Part shown: positions 27,057-36,647 of the stretch, in pieces
How the letters are laid out: each line of letters opens with the position of its first letter
Position numbering within the stretch: the first letter of the stretch is position 1
NCBI RefSeq assembly: GCF_005405925.1
Contig: NZ_BJHV01000001.1
Location: forward strand, 930,001 to 994,000
From: Streptomyces antimycoticus
GTDB lineage: Bacteria; Actinomycetota; Actinomycetes; Streptomycetales; Streptomycetaceae
DNA length: 64,000 nucleotides
Direction: 5' to 3'
The notes under the pieces: model-generated
What the model saw: the letters and a program-made list of their open reading frames with translations, nothing else
What the model was told of the DNA's origin: nothing
The model's database searches: none
Position numbers and translations under genes: made by a program

Positions 27057-29417
27057 ATGAGACGAAGTCCTGGCACCCTCGTCGCCACGCTGCTGTGCGC
27101 GCTGCTGGCCGGGCTGCTGCCCGCGGCCCAGGCGACGGCCGCCGCGCGCCCGGCGGCGGAGAACACCACCACGGCCCGCGAGGCGCCGACGTACCACAAC
27201 CCGCTGACGGCCGGGGTGGTCGACACCTTCCCCGACCCGGTGATGATCCGGGGCAAGGACGGCCTGTGGTATGCGTACGGCACCCAGAATCCGGTGTTCC
27301 AGAGCAAGGGCGAGGACGGTGAGCGGATGCTGCCCATCCTTCGCTCGGCCGACATGGCGCACTGGGAGTACGCCGGAGAGGTCTTCACCCCTGAGACCAA
27401 ACCCGCCTGGCACAAGGGCGCCCGGTTGTGGGCCCCCGACATCCGCTATGTGAACGGCCACTACAACCTGTACTACTCGGTGTCCTCGGGGAACACCGTC
27501 GGAGTGGCGACGGCGCCCACCCCCACCGGGCCCTGGACCGACCAGGGAGCCGTGCTGCCCTCGCCGAGCGGCTGCGCCACCGGCAACATCGACCAGGCCC
27601 AGTTCACGGACGAGGGCGGGCAGCCCTATCTGTACTGGGGGAGCTACGACACGATCTGCGTGGCGAAGATGAACGCCGCCCGCACCCGTATCGAGGGCGC
27701 GGTGACCGAAGTGGCGCAGGGCCGCCGGATGGAGGGCGGGTTCGTCGTCCGGCGCGGTGGCCACTACTACCTCTTCTACTCCGACGCCGGATGCTGCGAC
27801 GGCGCCTACAGCGGCTATCAGGTCAAGGTCGGCCGGGCGACCAGCCCGACCGGGCCCTTCGTGGACGACGAGGGCGTTCCGCTGACAGCCGCGACCAGCA
27901 AGGGCGGCGTGGCGCTGACCGCGAACGGCAACGGATGGATCGGCCCCGGACACAACGCCCTGCAGACCGATCTGTCCGGCCAGGACTGGCTCGTCTACCA
28001 CGCCATCTCCTCCGACGACCCGGATCTCAAACCGGCGGCGGGCGGCACGCTGAAGCTGTCCAAGCGGCCGATGTTGATGGACCGGCTGGACTGGATCGAC
28101 GGCTGGCCGGTCGTGCGGGCCGGGGCCGGCGCCTCCCGGGGCGCGCAGCGGGCCCCGGTGGCCTCCTGGGCCGCGGGCGGCACCTTCAACGACGGCTCGC
28201 TGAAGGGGTGGCACGCCGGTAGCGGCTCCGGCACCGACGGCTGGAGTGTCGGACACGAGCAGGACGCCCAGGGCTTCGTCACACCGCGCGGAAATCCCAC
28301 CGGCCCCGCCTCGCTGGTCTCGGACCGGTCCGCCCCGGCGGTCCGGCGCGCCGAGGCGGACCTGCGGGTCAGCTCGGCCACCGGCGCGGCCGGACTGCTG
28401 GTCCGCTACACCGGCCCGGACGATGTCGTGGTGGCGTGGCTGGACAGGGCGCGCAACGCACTGGTGACGGACGTGCGGATCGACGGCCGAAGCCGTGGCG
28501 CTCGGACGACCCCGCTCCCGGCGGACTTCGTCTGGGACACCTGGCACAACGTGGCGGCCGAGGTCCGCGGCACCCGGATGACCGTGGAGGTGAGCGCGGA
28601 CCGGCTGCGGGACGCGGTGGCCACCCAGGAGCGCACGCTGCCCGTGACGGCGGTCCGCCCCGGCAAGGTCGGTGTCGCCGCCCGCGGCGCCGGAGTGGCC
28701 GCCGACAACGTGGGGGCCGCGGCGCTCCACACACCGGTCACCACGCGCATCCCCGAGCGGGCACCGGGCCCGCTGCTGCCCGCCTACAGCGACGAGTTCG
28801 ACACCGCCACCGTCCCCGGCACCACGGCGGACTCGCCGTGGTCATGGGTGCGCGGACCCGCCTCCGGGGTCACGATGGCCGATGGCGCCCTGTCCTGGCC
28901 GACTCAGAGTGGCGAGCTCTATCTCGGCACCAATACGGCGTCGGTGCTGACCCGCGACGCTCCCCCGGGCGACTACACCGTGGAGACCAGGCTCCGCTTC
29001 GCTCCGGGGCGGACCAATCAGCAGGCCGGGCTGGTGCTCTACGGCGATGACGACCGCTATCTGAAGCTGGTGCACGCGGTGCTCCCGGTGAGCCACACCG
29101 ACGGAAAGGCCACGCACGTCACGGAGTTCGCGAAGGAGGGCGAGCGTCCCACCACCACACCGCCGACCCCGGTGGCCTACGGCCCGATGTTCGGTGGCCC
29201 GCCCGCGGACACGCTGTGGATGCGGCTGTCGTACCACGCCGACACCGCGCGGGACGAGACCGAGGTGCGCGCCGCCACCAGCACGGACGGTGTGCACTGG
29301 GTCCACACCGGCGTCTGGACCCTGCCGACCGTGAACAAGCTCAAAATCGGTCTGGTCGCGCAGAACACCGCGGGCACGGTGGCGCGCTTCGACTACGTGC
29401 GCACCTACCGCCACTGA
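27057..29417 (+). CDS. Secreted GH43-type glycosidase with C-terminal concanavalin-like domains
   Basis: A 786-residue protein with a Sec signal peptide (VATLLCALLAGLLPAAQATA, cleavage near residue 29). Residues about 45-360 form a five-bladed GH43 propeller: FPDPVMIRGKDG gives the base Asp, NIDQAQFTDEGG the pKa Asp region, and MEGGFVVRR the acid Glu. Two beta-sandwich regions follow, the last (GELYLGTNTASVLTRDAP ... GLVLYGDDDRYLKLV) being like the beta-xylosidase C-terminal domain. GH43 enzymes cut arabinans, xylans or galactans. The start codon directly abuts the sulfatase stop, showing a shared operon for a sulfated or decorated glycan. Confidence 0.88.
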   Translation: MRRSPGTLVATLLCALLAGLLPAAQATAAARPAAENTTTAREAPTYHNPLTAGVVDTFPDPVMIRGKDGLWYAYGTQNPVFQSKGEDGERMLPILRSADMAHWEYAGEVFTPETKPAWHKGARLWAPDIRYVNGHYNLYYSVSSGNTVGVATAPTPTGPWTDQGAVLPSPSGCATGNIDQAQFTDEGGQPYLYWGSYDTICVAKMNAARTRIEGAVTEVAQGRRMEGGFVVRRGGHYYLFYSDAGCCDGAYSGYQVKVGRATSPTGPFVDDEGVPLTAATSKGGVALTANGNGWIGPGHNALQTDLSGQDWLVYHAISSDDPDLKPAAGGTLKLSKRPMLMDRLDWIDGWPVVRAGAGASRGAQRAPVASWAAGGTFNDGSLKGWHAGSGSGTDGWSVGHEQDAQGFVTPRGNPTGPASLVSDRSAPAVRRAEADLRVSSATGAAGLLVRYTGPDDVVVAWLDRARNALVTDVRIDGRSRGARTTPLPADFVWDTWHNVAAEVRGTRMTVEVSADRLRDAVATQERTLPVTAVRPGKVGVAARGAGVAADNVGAAALHTPVTTRIPERAPGPLLPAYSDEFDTATVPGTTADSPWSWVRGPASGVTMADGALSWPTQSGELYLGTNTASVLTRDAPPGDYTVETRLRFAPGRTNQQAGLVLYGDDDRYLKLVHAVLPVSHTDGKATHVTEFAKEGERPTTTPPTPVAYGPMFGGPPADTLWMRLSYHADTARDETEVRAATSTDGVHWVHTGVWTLPTVNKLKIGLVAQNTAGTVARFDYVRTYRH

Positions 29418-29471
29418 CGTTCCGAACGAGCCCCCGTCCTATGCTGATCACCTTTGTTGATGCGAGACGGG

Positions 29472-29487
29472 GGCCGCTTCGGCGGCC
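29472..29487 (+). other. Hairpin with UUCG loop before a small zinc-ribbon gene
   Basis: GGCCGC-TTCG-GCGGCC forms a six-pair stem with the very stable UUCG tetraloop, 55 bases after the GH43 stop and 18 bases before the next start codon. There is no T-run. It may mark the 3' end of the GH43 mRNA or lie in the leader of the following gene. Confidence 0.4.
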
Positions 29488-29504
29488 GGAGAAGGTGAGC
29501 GAGC

Positions 29505-29738
29505 GTGGCCAAGCCTGTACGTGCGGCGATCGGGGACGTGTGGATCACATGCGTGTTCTGCAAGGGCGACCTTTTCCGGGACCGCGAGGTGAAGCTCAAC
29601 AGCACCGGCATGGAGCTGTTCAAGTTCGGCTGGGCCAACGAGTCGGCCACCGGGTTGATCTGCTGGAACTGCGGCTATGTGCACCTTTTCGCCAACACTG
29701 ACATCGAGCTGTACAAGGTGAAGAAGAGCGAGATCTAG
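29505..29738 (+). CDS. Small zinc-ribbon protein, unknown function
   Basis: A 77-residue protein with two Cys pairs, Cys16-VF-Cys19 and Cys53-WN-Cys56, as in a zinc ribbon or knuckle. The sequence between is short and strand-rich (VKLNSTGMELFKFGWANE). GTG at 29505 follows GAGAAGGTGAGC. Small Streptomyces proteins like this are conserved but uncharacterised. It is probably cytosolic and may bind nucleic acid or protein through the ribbon, but nothing in the sequence settles that. Confidence 0.75.
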   Translation: MAKPVRAAIGDVWITCVFCKGDLFRDREVKLNSTGMELFKFGWANESATGLICWNCGYVHLFANTDIELYKVKKSEI

Positions 29739-29791
29739 CCACGCCCACCGGCGGCCGCCCGAGGTCGCGGTAAAAGATGGTGCGCGGGATC

Positions 29792-29807
29792 TTTACAACG
29801 ATGTAAA
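29792..29807. promoter_or_regulatory. LacI-type operator candidate upstream of the GH2 gene
   Basis: TTTACAACGATGTAAA is a 16-bp palindrome with the central CG typical of LacI-family operators. It lies 55 bases before the GH2 start in a local AT-rich patch. The LacI-family gene at the far end of the same operon (34978-36074) is the natural candidate to bind it. Confidence 0.55.
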
Positions 29808-29861
29808 CGGGTGATGGCATACCCCTGCCCGGCCGAATCCCCGCCCCGTCCCGGAGACCCC

Positions 29862-31755
29862 ATGGCTCACACCGACGCCCCCTCGCCCGACATGTCGAAC
29901 GCCGTTCCACGACCCGAATATCCCCGTCCCAGCTTTGTCCGTGAGAAGTGGCTCAATCTCAACGGCACCTGGCAGTTCACCTTCGACCCCGGTGACAGCG
30001 GACTCGAACGCGGTCTGGTGCACCAGGAGCTGGACGGTCGGATCCTGGTCCCGTTCTGCCCCGAGTCCGAGCTGTCGGGGATCGGTGACACCGACTTCCA
30101 CCCCGCGGTCTGGTATCGGCGCACGGTCCGGATCCCGGCGGACTGGGCCGGCCGGCGGGTGCTGCTGCACTTCGGGGCCGTCGACCACGACGCCACCGTC
30201 TGGGCCGACGGCCGCGAAGTGGCCCGGCACAGCGGCGGCTTCACCTCCTTCACCGCCGACCTCGGCGAGGTGGCGGACCCGGCCGGTGAAGGGGCTGAAG
30301 TGGTGATCGTGGTACGGGCCCGGGACGCCCGGCACGGCCCGCAGGCGCGCGGCAAGCAGGCCACCGAGTACGCCAACAGCGACTGCCACTACACCCGCAC
30401 CACCGGCATCTGGCAGACGGTCTGGATGGAGCCGGTGTCCGAGGTCCATCTGCGCAGGCCCCGGATCACCCCGACCTCGCGTCCGGGGCGTTCCACCTCG
30501 AACTGCCGCTCAGCGCCAACCGCCCGGGCCACCGGATCACGGCCCGGGTGAGCGACGCGGACGGCCAGACGGTGGCCGAGGCGACCGTGCGCGCCGACCT
30601 CGACATGGCGCCCCGTATGGTGCTCGCGCTGCCCGAGGACCGGCGCCGGCCGTGGTCTGCGGAGGACCCCCATCTGTACCGGGTGCGGTTCGAGCTGCTG
30701 GACGCCGACGGCGAAGCCGTGGACCGCGCCGAGTGCACCGCCGGGCTGCGGTCGGTGGCCATCGACGGCAAGCGGCTGCTGCTCAACGGGCGCCCCGTCT
30801 TCCAGCGGCTGGTCCTGGACCAGGGCTGGTACCCCGACGGGCTGATGACCGCGCCCGACGACGACGCCCTCGTCCGGGACATCGAGCTGTCGCTGGCCGC
30901 GGGGTTCAACGGGGCGCGGCTGCACCAGAAGGTGTTCGAGGAGCGGTTCCTGCACCACGCGGACCGGCTCGGCTATCTCGTCTGGGGCGAGTTCGGCGAC
31001 TGGGGAGCCGGCACCGGGCGCACCACCCGGGACAACCAGCAGCCCACCGCCGGATTCATCGCGCAGTGGCTGGAGGCCGTGGAGCGGGACTACTCCCATC
31101 CGTCGATCGTGGGCTGGTGCCCGCTGAACGAGACACACCAGGAACTCCACGACCGGCACAGCGTCCTGGACGATGTCACCCGGGCATGTTCCTGGCCACG
31201 AAGGCCGCCGACACCTCCCGTCCGGTCCTGGACGCCTCCGGCTACTCCCACCGCGTGGCCGAGACGGACGTGTACGACTCGCACAGCTATGAACAGGACC
31301 CGGAGGCGTTCCGCCGCCAGATGGCGGGGCTGGACAAGGACGAGCCGTTCCTCAACCCCGACAACCGGGGAAACCCCGGCAAGAGGGACACCGACGCGGT
31401 GTGGTCGCTGCCGTACCGCGGCCAGCCCTACTTCTGCAGCGAGTTCGGCGGCATCTGGTGGAATCCGGAGGAGGCGGAGGCCGCGGCCGGTGACGACCGC
31501 GAGGTGTCCTGGGGCTACGGGGAGCGGCCGCGGACCGAGGAGGAGTTCCACACGCGCTTCGCGGGGTTGACCGCCGCGCTGCTCGACGACCCTCTGATGT
31601 TCGGCTACTGCTACACCCAGCTCACCGATGTCTTCCAGGAGCAGAACGGCGTCTACCGCTTCGACCGGAGCAGCAAGCTCGACGTGGCGCGGGTGCGCGC
31701 GGCCCAGCAGCGCCCCGCCGCCTTCGAGCGCCCGGCCAGTGAGGAGGGGCGATGA
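29862..31755 (+). CDS. Glycoside hydrolase family 2 (beta-galactosidase/glucuronidase-like), two frame breaks
   Basis: A cytosolic enzyme of about 630 residues. The N-terminal sandwich domain has PSFVREKWLNLNGTWQFTFD, and the barrel has FNGARLHQKVFEERFLHHAD. WCPLNETHQE provides the acid/base Glu, and YFCSEFGGIWW the nucleophile Glu. The frame breaks near 30475 (RPRITP to DLASGAFHLELPL) and near 31184 (DDVTR to AMFLATKAADTSRP); one added base at each site restores the expected sequence. The ATG at 29862 is preceded by CCGGAGA. It is followed by a sugar ABC importer, so it probably hydrolyses imported oligosaccharides. Confidence 0.85.
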
Positions 31756-33058
31756 GCGGTCTGTCACGGCGTGGTCTGCTGAGAAGCGCGGTGTACGGGG
31801 CGGGCGCCGCCGTGTCGGCGTCCGCGCTCAGCGGCTGCGGTTCGATCGCCGGAAGCGTGGCCAGCGCCGATGAGATCCAGTACTGGACCCTGTTCACCGG
31901 CCCCGACGGCGAACTGATGAAGACGATGACCCGGAACGTGGAGAAGCGCGTCCCGGATCTCAAGGTCAGGACGACGGTGCTGGACTGGGGCCCGCCGTAC
32001 TACACCAAGCTCGCGATGGCCTCGGCCGGCGGCCGCTCGCCGGATGTGGCGATCATGCACCTGACCCGGCTGGCGGGCTACGCCCCGGCGGTCTGCTCGA
32101 CCCCTGGGACACGGATCTGCTGGCGGAGTTCGGCCTGAAGCAGAACGACCTCAACAAGACGCTGGTCAAGCGGAGTCTGTACCAGGGCACCCCATACGCC
32201 ATTCCGCTGGACACCCACCCCTTCGTCGTCTTCTTCGACCGGGACGTCATGGACAAGGCGGGTCTGCTCACGGGCGACGGACAGCTCGTGCCCTTCGAAT
32301 CGCCGAAGCACGCCCTGGAGCTGATGGACAAGCTCCGCAAGGACACCGGCAAGCTCGGGCCCGTCTTCGGCCATGCGAACGACGCGGCGATGGGCTGGCG
32401 GATGTTCTGGACGCTGTTCAGCCAGACCGGCGCCACCTTCGATCTCACGGGCGAGCGGGCCGAGATCGACGAGGACACCGCCGTCGAGGTGGTGCGCTTC
32501 ATGGCCGACCTGGCACGCGACAGCCGCACCATGGACGTCCAGACGGCGATCGCCGCCTTCGCCAACGGCCGCTCCCCGATGATCTTCTCGGGCGAGTGGG
32601 ACATGGCCACCTACAAGACGGCCCTCAAGGACAGGCTGGGCGGCTCCCCCATCCCCACCTTCTACGACCGCCCGGCCGGGGCGTCCGACAGCCATGCGCT
32701 GGTGCTGCCGCACCAGGACAACCCGGATCCGGAGCACCGGCGGCGCACCCACCAGTTCGTGGCCGAGCTGGTCAAATCCGGGCTGACGTGGGCGTCGGCG
32801 GGCCATATCCCCGCGTACACACCGGCCGTCTCGTCCGCGGGCTACGCCAAGTTGCGTCCGCAGTCCGAGTACGCGGGCGCCGCGAAGCAGCTCGTGCTCG
32901 ACCCGCCGGTGTGGTTCGCGGGCTCCGGCTCCGACTTCCAGACGCGGATGTGCCAGGCGCTCGATCCCGCGCTCGGTGGCTCGTCGTCCGCGGCGAGTGC
33001 GGTGCGCACGATGGTCTCCCAGATCAACACCCTGATGGCTCAGCCGAATCCGGCCTGA
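31752..33058 (+). CDS. Carbohydrate ABC transporter substrate-binding lipoprotein, one frame break
   Basis: An extracellular solute-binding protein (family 1) of about 434 residues. The leader SRRGLLRSAVYGAGAA ends in the lipobox ALSGC. DEIQYWTLFTGPDGELMKTM begins the mature protein, and PMIFSGEWDMATYK is a conserved hinge segment. The frame breaks near 32088: after LAGYAP one base is needed to continue GGLLDPWDTDLLAEFGLK. The start overlaps the GH2 stop (ATGA), so the enzyme and the importer are translated together. The substrate is probably an oligosaccharide matched to the GH2 enzyme. Confidence 0.87.
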
Positions 33059-33089
33059 CCGTGACGGAATCGCAGAAAGGAGCGATGTG

Positions 33090-34040
33090 ATGGCTTCCGT
33101 CTCCACGCCCGCGCGGCGGGCCGCGGCCGGATCCCGGCGCGCCGGATCCCGACGGGCCGCCGCCACCGACCGGCGACGGTCCCCGGGCGGCGCCGGGTGG
33201 CTCTTCGCCACCCCCTTCCTGGTCTTCTTCACGCTCTTCCTCCTCGTGCCGATCGGCATCGGCCTGTGGATGAGCTTCACCGACGCCAGCCTGACCGGAC
33301 ACGGTGACGGTGTCTTCGTCGGCCTGGACAACTACACCGAGGCGTTCGGCGACAGCCAGGTGTGGCAGACCCTCGGCAACACGGTCTGGTTCACCGTCCT
33401 GACCACCGTCCCCCTCGTGATCGTCGCCCTGGTGATGGCCCTGCTGGTGTACACGGGGATGCCGGGGCAGTGGCTGTGGCGGCTGGCCTTCTTCGCCTCG
33501 CATCTGCTGCCGGTGGCGGTGGTCTATCAGGTCTGGAGCATGCTGTTCCAGCCGGACCGGGGGATGCTCAACAGCGTGCTCCAGACGTTCGGGATGGACG
33601 GGATCGCCTGGCTGACGGACGAAAAATTCGCGATGTGGTCCATCGGGCTGGTGACCCTGTGGTGGACGGTGGGATTCAACTTCCTGCTCTACCTGGCCGC
33701 GTTGCAGGCGATCCCCGACCACCTCTACGAGGCGGCCGCGCTCGACGGCGCCGGTGCGTGGCGCCGGCTGTGGTCGGTCACCCTCCCCCAGCTGCGCCGG
33801 ACCACCGCGCTGATCGCGGTGTTGCAGGTGATGGCGTCGCTGAAGGTGTTCGACCAGATCTATCTGCTGACCAAAGGCGGCCCGAACGGGGCCACCCGGC
33901 CGATCCTGGAGTACATCTACGACACCGGCTTCACCAACTACCGGCTCGGCTACGCCTCTGCGGTGTCGTACGTGTTCTTCGGGATCATCATCATCCTCTC
34001 GCTCGCCCAGCTGAAGATCTTCTCGCGCAGGGAGGACTGA
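33090..34040 (+). CDS. Sugar ABC transporter permease (MalF/LacF type)
   Basis: A 316-residue membrane protein with six main helices. After a basic, Arg/Ala-rich N-terminus comes GWLFATPFLVFFTLFLLVPI (TM1), and the ABC-ATPase contact loop is EAAALDGAGAWRRLWSVTLP with the EAA-x3-G pattern. AAAGGAG lies 7 bases before the ATG at 33090; the GTG three bases upstream is an alternative start. It pairs with the next permease. No ATPase gene lies nearby, as is usual in Streptomyces, where the shared MsiK ATPase serves such importers. Confidence 0.9.
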   Translation: MASVSTPARRAAAGSRRAGSRRAAATDRRRSPGGAGWLFATPFLVFFTLFLLVPIGIGLWMSFTDASLTGHGDGVFVGLDNYTEAFGDSQVWQTLGNTVWFTVLTTVPLVIVALVMALLVYTGMPGQWLWRLAFFASHLLPVAVVYQVWSMLFQPDRGMLNSVLQTFGMDGIAWLTDEKFAMWSIGLVTLWWTVGFNFLLYLAALQAIPDHLYEAAALDGAGAWRRLWSVTLPQLRRTTALIAVLQVMASLKVFDQIYLLTKGGPNGATRPILEYIYDTGFTNYRLGYASAVSYVFFGIIIILSLAQLKIFSRRED

Positions 34041-34047
34041 TCGCGCC

Positions 34048-34984
34048 ATGACCACCGAGACACTCTCCCCCGTACCCCCGGAAAACCCCGCTCGACCATG
34101 CCCGGGAAGTGGTCCGGCGGCGTCGCTACGGCGGCCATGCCTGGCACCCCACCCTCGGCACGGGCCCCCTCCCTCGTGTACTGACGCTGCTGGCGCTGGC
34201 GCTGATGACGGTGCTCTGGCTGGTGCCGTTCGGCTGGGGCGTGGACACCTCGTTCAAGACGGAGGTCGACGCGAGCGCGTCGGGCGCCGACTGGATCCCC
34301 AAGGCGGGCTTCACCCTCGACGCCTACCGGACCATCCTCGGTCAGGGCAATCTCCCGGTGTGGGCGGTCAACAGCGTCGTGATCGCCGTGTGCGTCACGG
34401 CGATCACCGTGACCATCTCGGCGATGGCGGCGTACGCCTTCTCGCGTACGCTCTTCCGCGGCCGCCGGGTTCTCTTCGCCGTCACCATCGCCTCGATCAT
34501 GGTGCCGCCGCAGATCCTGATCGTGCCGCTCTTCCGGCAGATGCTCGCGATGAACCTCGTCGACACCTACGCGGCGGTGATCCTGCCGCAGGTGGTGGCG
34601 CCCGCGATGGTGTTCATCCTGAAGAAGTTCTTCGACGGCATTCCGCGTGAGCTGGAGGAGGCGGCCCGGATCGATGGGGCGGGCAGCTTCCGGGTGTTCT
34701 GGAGTGTGGTGCTGCCGCTCTCCCGGCCGATCCTGGCGGCCGTGGCGATATTCGTCTTCATCAACACCTGGAACAACTTCCTCTGGCCGTTCATCAGCAC
34801 CAGCGATCCGCAGCTGATGACGCTGCCGGTGGGGCTGTCGACCGTGAAGGACTCCACGGGGCTGCGGAACGCCCAGGAGTCGGCCGCCTCGATCCTCGGC
34901 TCCATCCCGCTGCTGATCGTCTTCATGCTGTTCCAGCGTCAGATCGTCAGGTCGGTGGCCACCACGGGTTTGGGAGGTCAGTGA
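34048..34984 (+). CDS. Sugar ABC transporter permease (MalG type), frame break near the N-terminus
   Basis: A permease of about 311 residues. The first 14 residues (MTTETLSPVPPENP) are in one frame and the rest (LDHAREVVRRRRYGGHAWHP onward) in another; one base missing near 34092 explains this. Six helices follow. The ATPase contact loop is LEEAARIDGAGSFRVFWSVV. Without correction, translation could start at 34109, which would lose only the cytosolic leader. The gene ends by overlapping the convergent LacI gene by seven bases. Confidence 0.85.
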
Positions 34985-36074
34985 GCGGTCCGGGCGACAC
35001 CGCCCTCGGTGGACTCGCGGGCGTGGAGCGTATGTCCGACGACGACTTCCCGGGCCGGGCGGTCCGGTGCCTCGATCCGCTCCAGCAGCAGATCGATGGC
35101 GTGCCGGGCGATGGCGGTCTTGTCCGGTGCCACGCTGCTCAGGCTCGGGGTGCTGTACCGCGCGGCCTCGATGTCGTCGAAGCCCATCACGGCCATGTCG
35201 TCCGGCACCCGTAGTCCGCGCTCGTACAGGGTGCGCAGTGCGCCGAGGGCGAGCGCGTCGTTGAAGCAGAACACGGCGTCCGGCGGTTCGGCCTGGTCGA
35301 GCAGCGCCGCCATCGCCCGGGCGCCCTCGGCCAGGTGGTAGCGGGGGTCTCCCGCTCCAGCCGGGGGTCCAGCGGCAGGCCGGCCTCCTCCAACCCCTGG
35401 CGGTAGCCGGTCCTGCGCAGCAGCGGTGTGCCGATGTACGGCTCGGGCTGCACCCCGATGGCGGCGATCCGGCGGCGCCCGACGGCCACCAGATGGCTCA
35501 CGGCCTCCTGCGCGGCGGCGACGTTGTCGATCACCACATGGTCGGCGAGGCCGCCGCTGGGGCGCTCGCCGATGAGCACGAGCGGGACCGTGCCGAGGTG
35601 GCTCGCCAGCGCGCTGCCGTGCAGCGCGAGCGGGCTCACCACCATGCCGTCCACCACCTGGTCGCCCAGGCCGTGGATCACCGCCGCCTCCCGCTCGCGG
35701 TCACCGAGGGTCTGCTCGATCAGCAGGGTGCGGCCGTGCTCCTCTGCCGTGGTGAGGAAGTGGCGTCCCAGCTCGGCGAAGTACGGGACGTCCAGCTCGG
35801 GCAGGACCAGCCCGATCATGCCGGTGCTGCCTCGGCGGAGGTTGCGGGCCACCCGGTTGGGCCGGTAACCGAGCTCCCGGATGGCCCGCTGGACCCGCTC
35901 CCGGGTCGCCGGGGACACATGCACAAAGCCGTTGATCACATTCGACACGGTCTTCGGGGAGACCCCGGCGAGCGTCGCCACGTCCTTGACGGTGGCGCTC
36001 CGGCCGGCACCGTCCGAGCGCTTCCGCCCCGGTGCCGCTTGATCCCTGGTGGTCTGCTGTTTCACGGCGGTCAC
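34978..36074 (-). CDS. LacI family transcriptional regulator, one frame break
   Basis: A LacI-type repressor of about 364 residues. The headpiece is ATVKDVATLAGVSPKTVSNV, with the hinge helix NRVARNLRRGSTG, then a periplasmic-binding-protein-like sensor domain ending GFDDIEAARYSTPSLSSV. The frame breaks near 35347: RLERETP should continue RYHLAEGARAMAALLDQ after one added C. It is convergent with the sugar importer and most likely regulates the GH2-importer operon through the palindrome at 29792-29807. The promoter region of the biosynthetic cluster begins behind it. Confidence 0.87.
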
Positions 36075-36135
36075 CGACCGATCCTAGAGCGTGCCGGTGG
36101 TGGGCCGCACCGGCGGGCACCACCCGGGCCCCGTC

Positions 36136-36206
36136 CCCTCGGGAGAGGGCCGCCTCCTCGGGAGAGGAGTGCCCCCGGGAGACGAGTGCCCCTCGGGAGA
36201 CGGGTG
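36136..36206. repeat. Four imperfect CCTCGGGAGA direct repeats
   Basis: Short repeats of the form C-C-T/C-CGGGAGA, each followed by C/A-GAGTGCCC or a related sequence, recur four times in 70 bases between the LacI gene and the AT-rich control region. They could be binding sites or simple-sequence expansion; nothing else in this stretch is recognisable. Confidence 0.45.
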
Positions 36207-36237
36207 ACGCGAAGATCGAAACACAAGCGGAATGGAA

Positions 36238-36257
36238 TACTCAATTCAGCTTGAGTA
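36238..36257. promoter_or_regulatory. Perfect 7-bp palindrome (TACTCAA-6-TTGAGTA)
   Basis: TACTCAA at 36238-36244 is mirrored by TTGAGTA at 36251-36257. It lies in a patch that is much more AT-rich than the surrounding DNA, about 43 bases upstream of the predicted -35 box at 36300. It is placed like an activator or repressor site for the cluster. Confidence 0.45.
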
Positions 36258-36269
36258 CCAAGATTACAT

Positions 36270-36287
36270 AAAGCCGAAAGGCTTTTT
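36270..36287 (+). terminator. Small GAAA-loop hairpin with T-run
   Basis: AAAGCC-GAAA-GGCTTT followed by TT forms a six-pair stem with a stable GNRA loop and a short T-run on the plus strand. It lies just upstream of the predicted promoter of the biosynthetic cluster and could insulate it from upstream readthrough. The stem is short, so efficiency is uncertain. Confidence 0.45.
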
Positions 36288-36299
36288 GGCTCGCATCCG

Positions 36300-36328
36300 T
36301 TGTGGCGGAGGTGACGGATGCCTATAGT
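36300..36328 (+). promoter_or_regulatory. Predicted housekeeping-type promoter of the biosynthetic cluster
   Basis: A TTGTGG -35 box (36300-36305) and a TATAGT -10 box (36323-36328) are separated by exactly 17 bases. This fits the actinomycete principal sigma consensus well. Transcription would start near 36335, just before the small upstream ORF and about 310 bases before the 19-residue peptide gene. Confidence 0.6.
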
Positions 36329-36342
36329 GCCGTGAGGTGTAC

Positions 36343-36465
36343 ATGCGACTCCCCGAGCGGATGCTGGACGTCACGCAACGGAGGAAGTGTAGTGCCGCTG
36401 ATTTCCTGGGTGTCCGACCCCGTCGGATCCTTTCGAAGATGCAGATGAGCACGGTGCGCTGCTGA
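36343..36465 (+). CDS. Upstream small ORF (40 residues), possible leader peptide
   Basis: ATG at 36343 lies only about 8 bases from the predicted transcription start, so translation would be nearly leaderless. The product starts MRLPERMLDVTQRRKCSADF and ends in ...STVRC. Two Cys codons, one of them the last codon, and the MRLxxRxxxD opening recall the short actinomycete leader ORFs that control cysteine genes by attenuation. About 75% of third positions are G or C, lower than in the main genes. A second start at 36391 with GGAGG upstream opens a competing 18-codon frame. Function is inferred only. Confidence 0.4.
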   Translation: MRLPERMLDVTQRRKCSAADFLGVRPRRILSKMQMSTVRC

Positions 36466-36647
36466 CCCACAGCGCCTGTCAGTGACAAGATCCCGGCTCG
36501 GTGCGATCACGGCCGGTACGCATCTCTCTCAGGAATCTTTGAAACGGGAGACCTTCTCGTCATCGCGCCCTCGGGCGCCCATGAGTGGCCACGCTGTGCG
36601 CGTGGCTTGGATAACTCCGACCGGCGAGCGAATGGAGGTGACTGAGG

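Noticed and set aside
36270..36287. A riboswitch in the cluster leader
   Set aside because: Only a short GNRA hairpin and no conserved aptamer pattern could be recognised.
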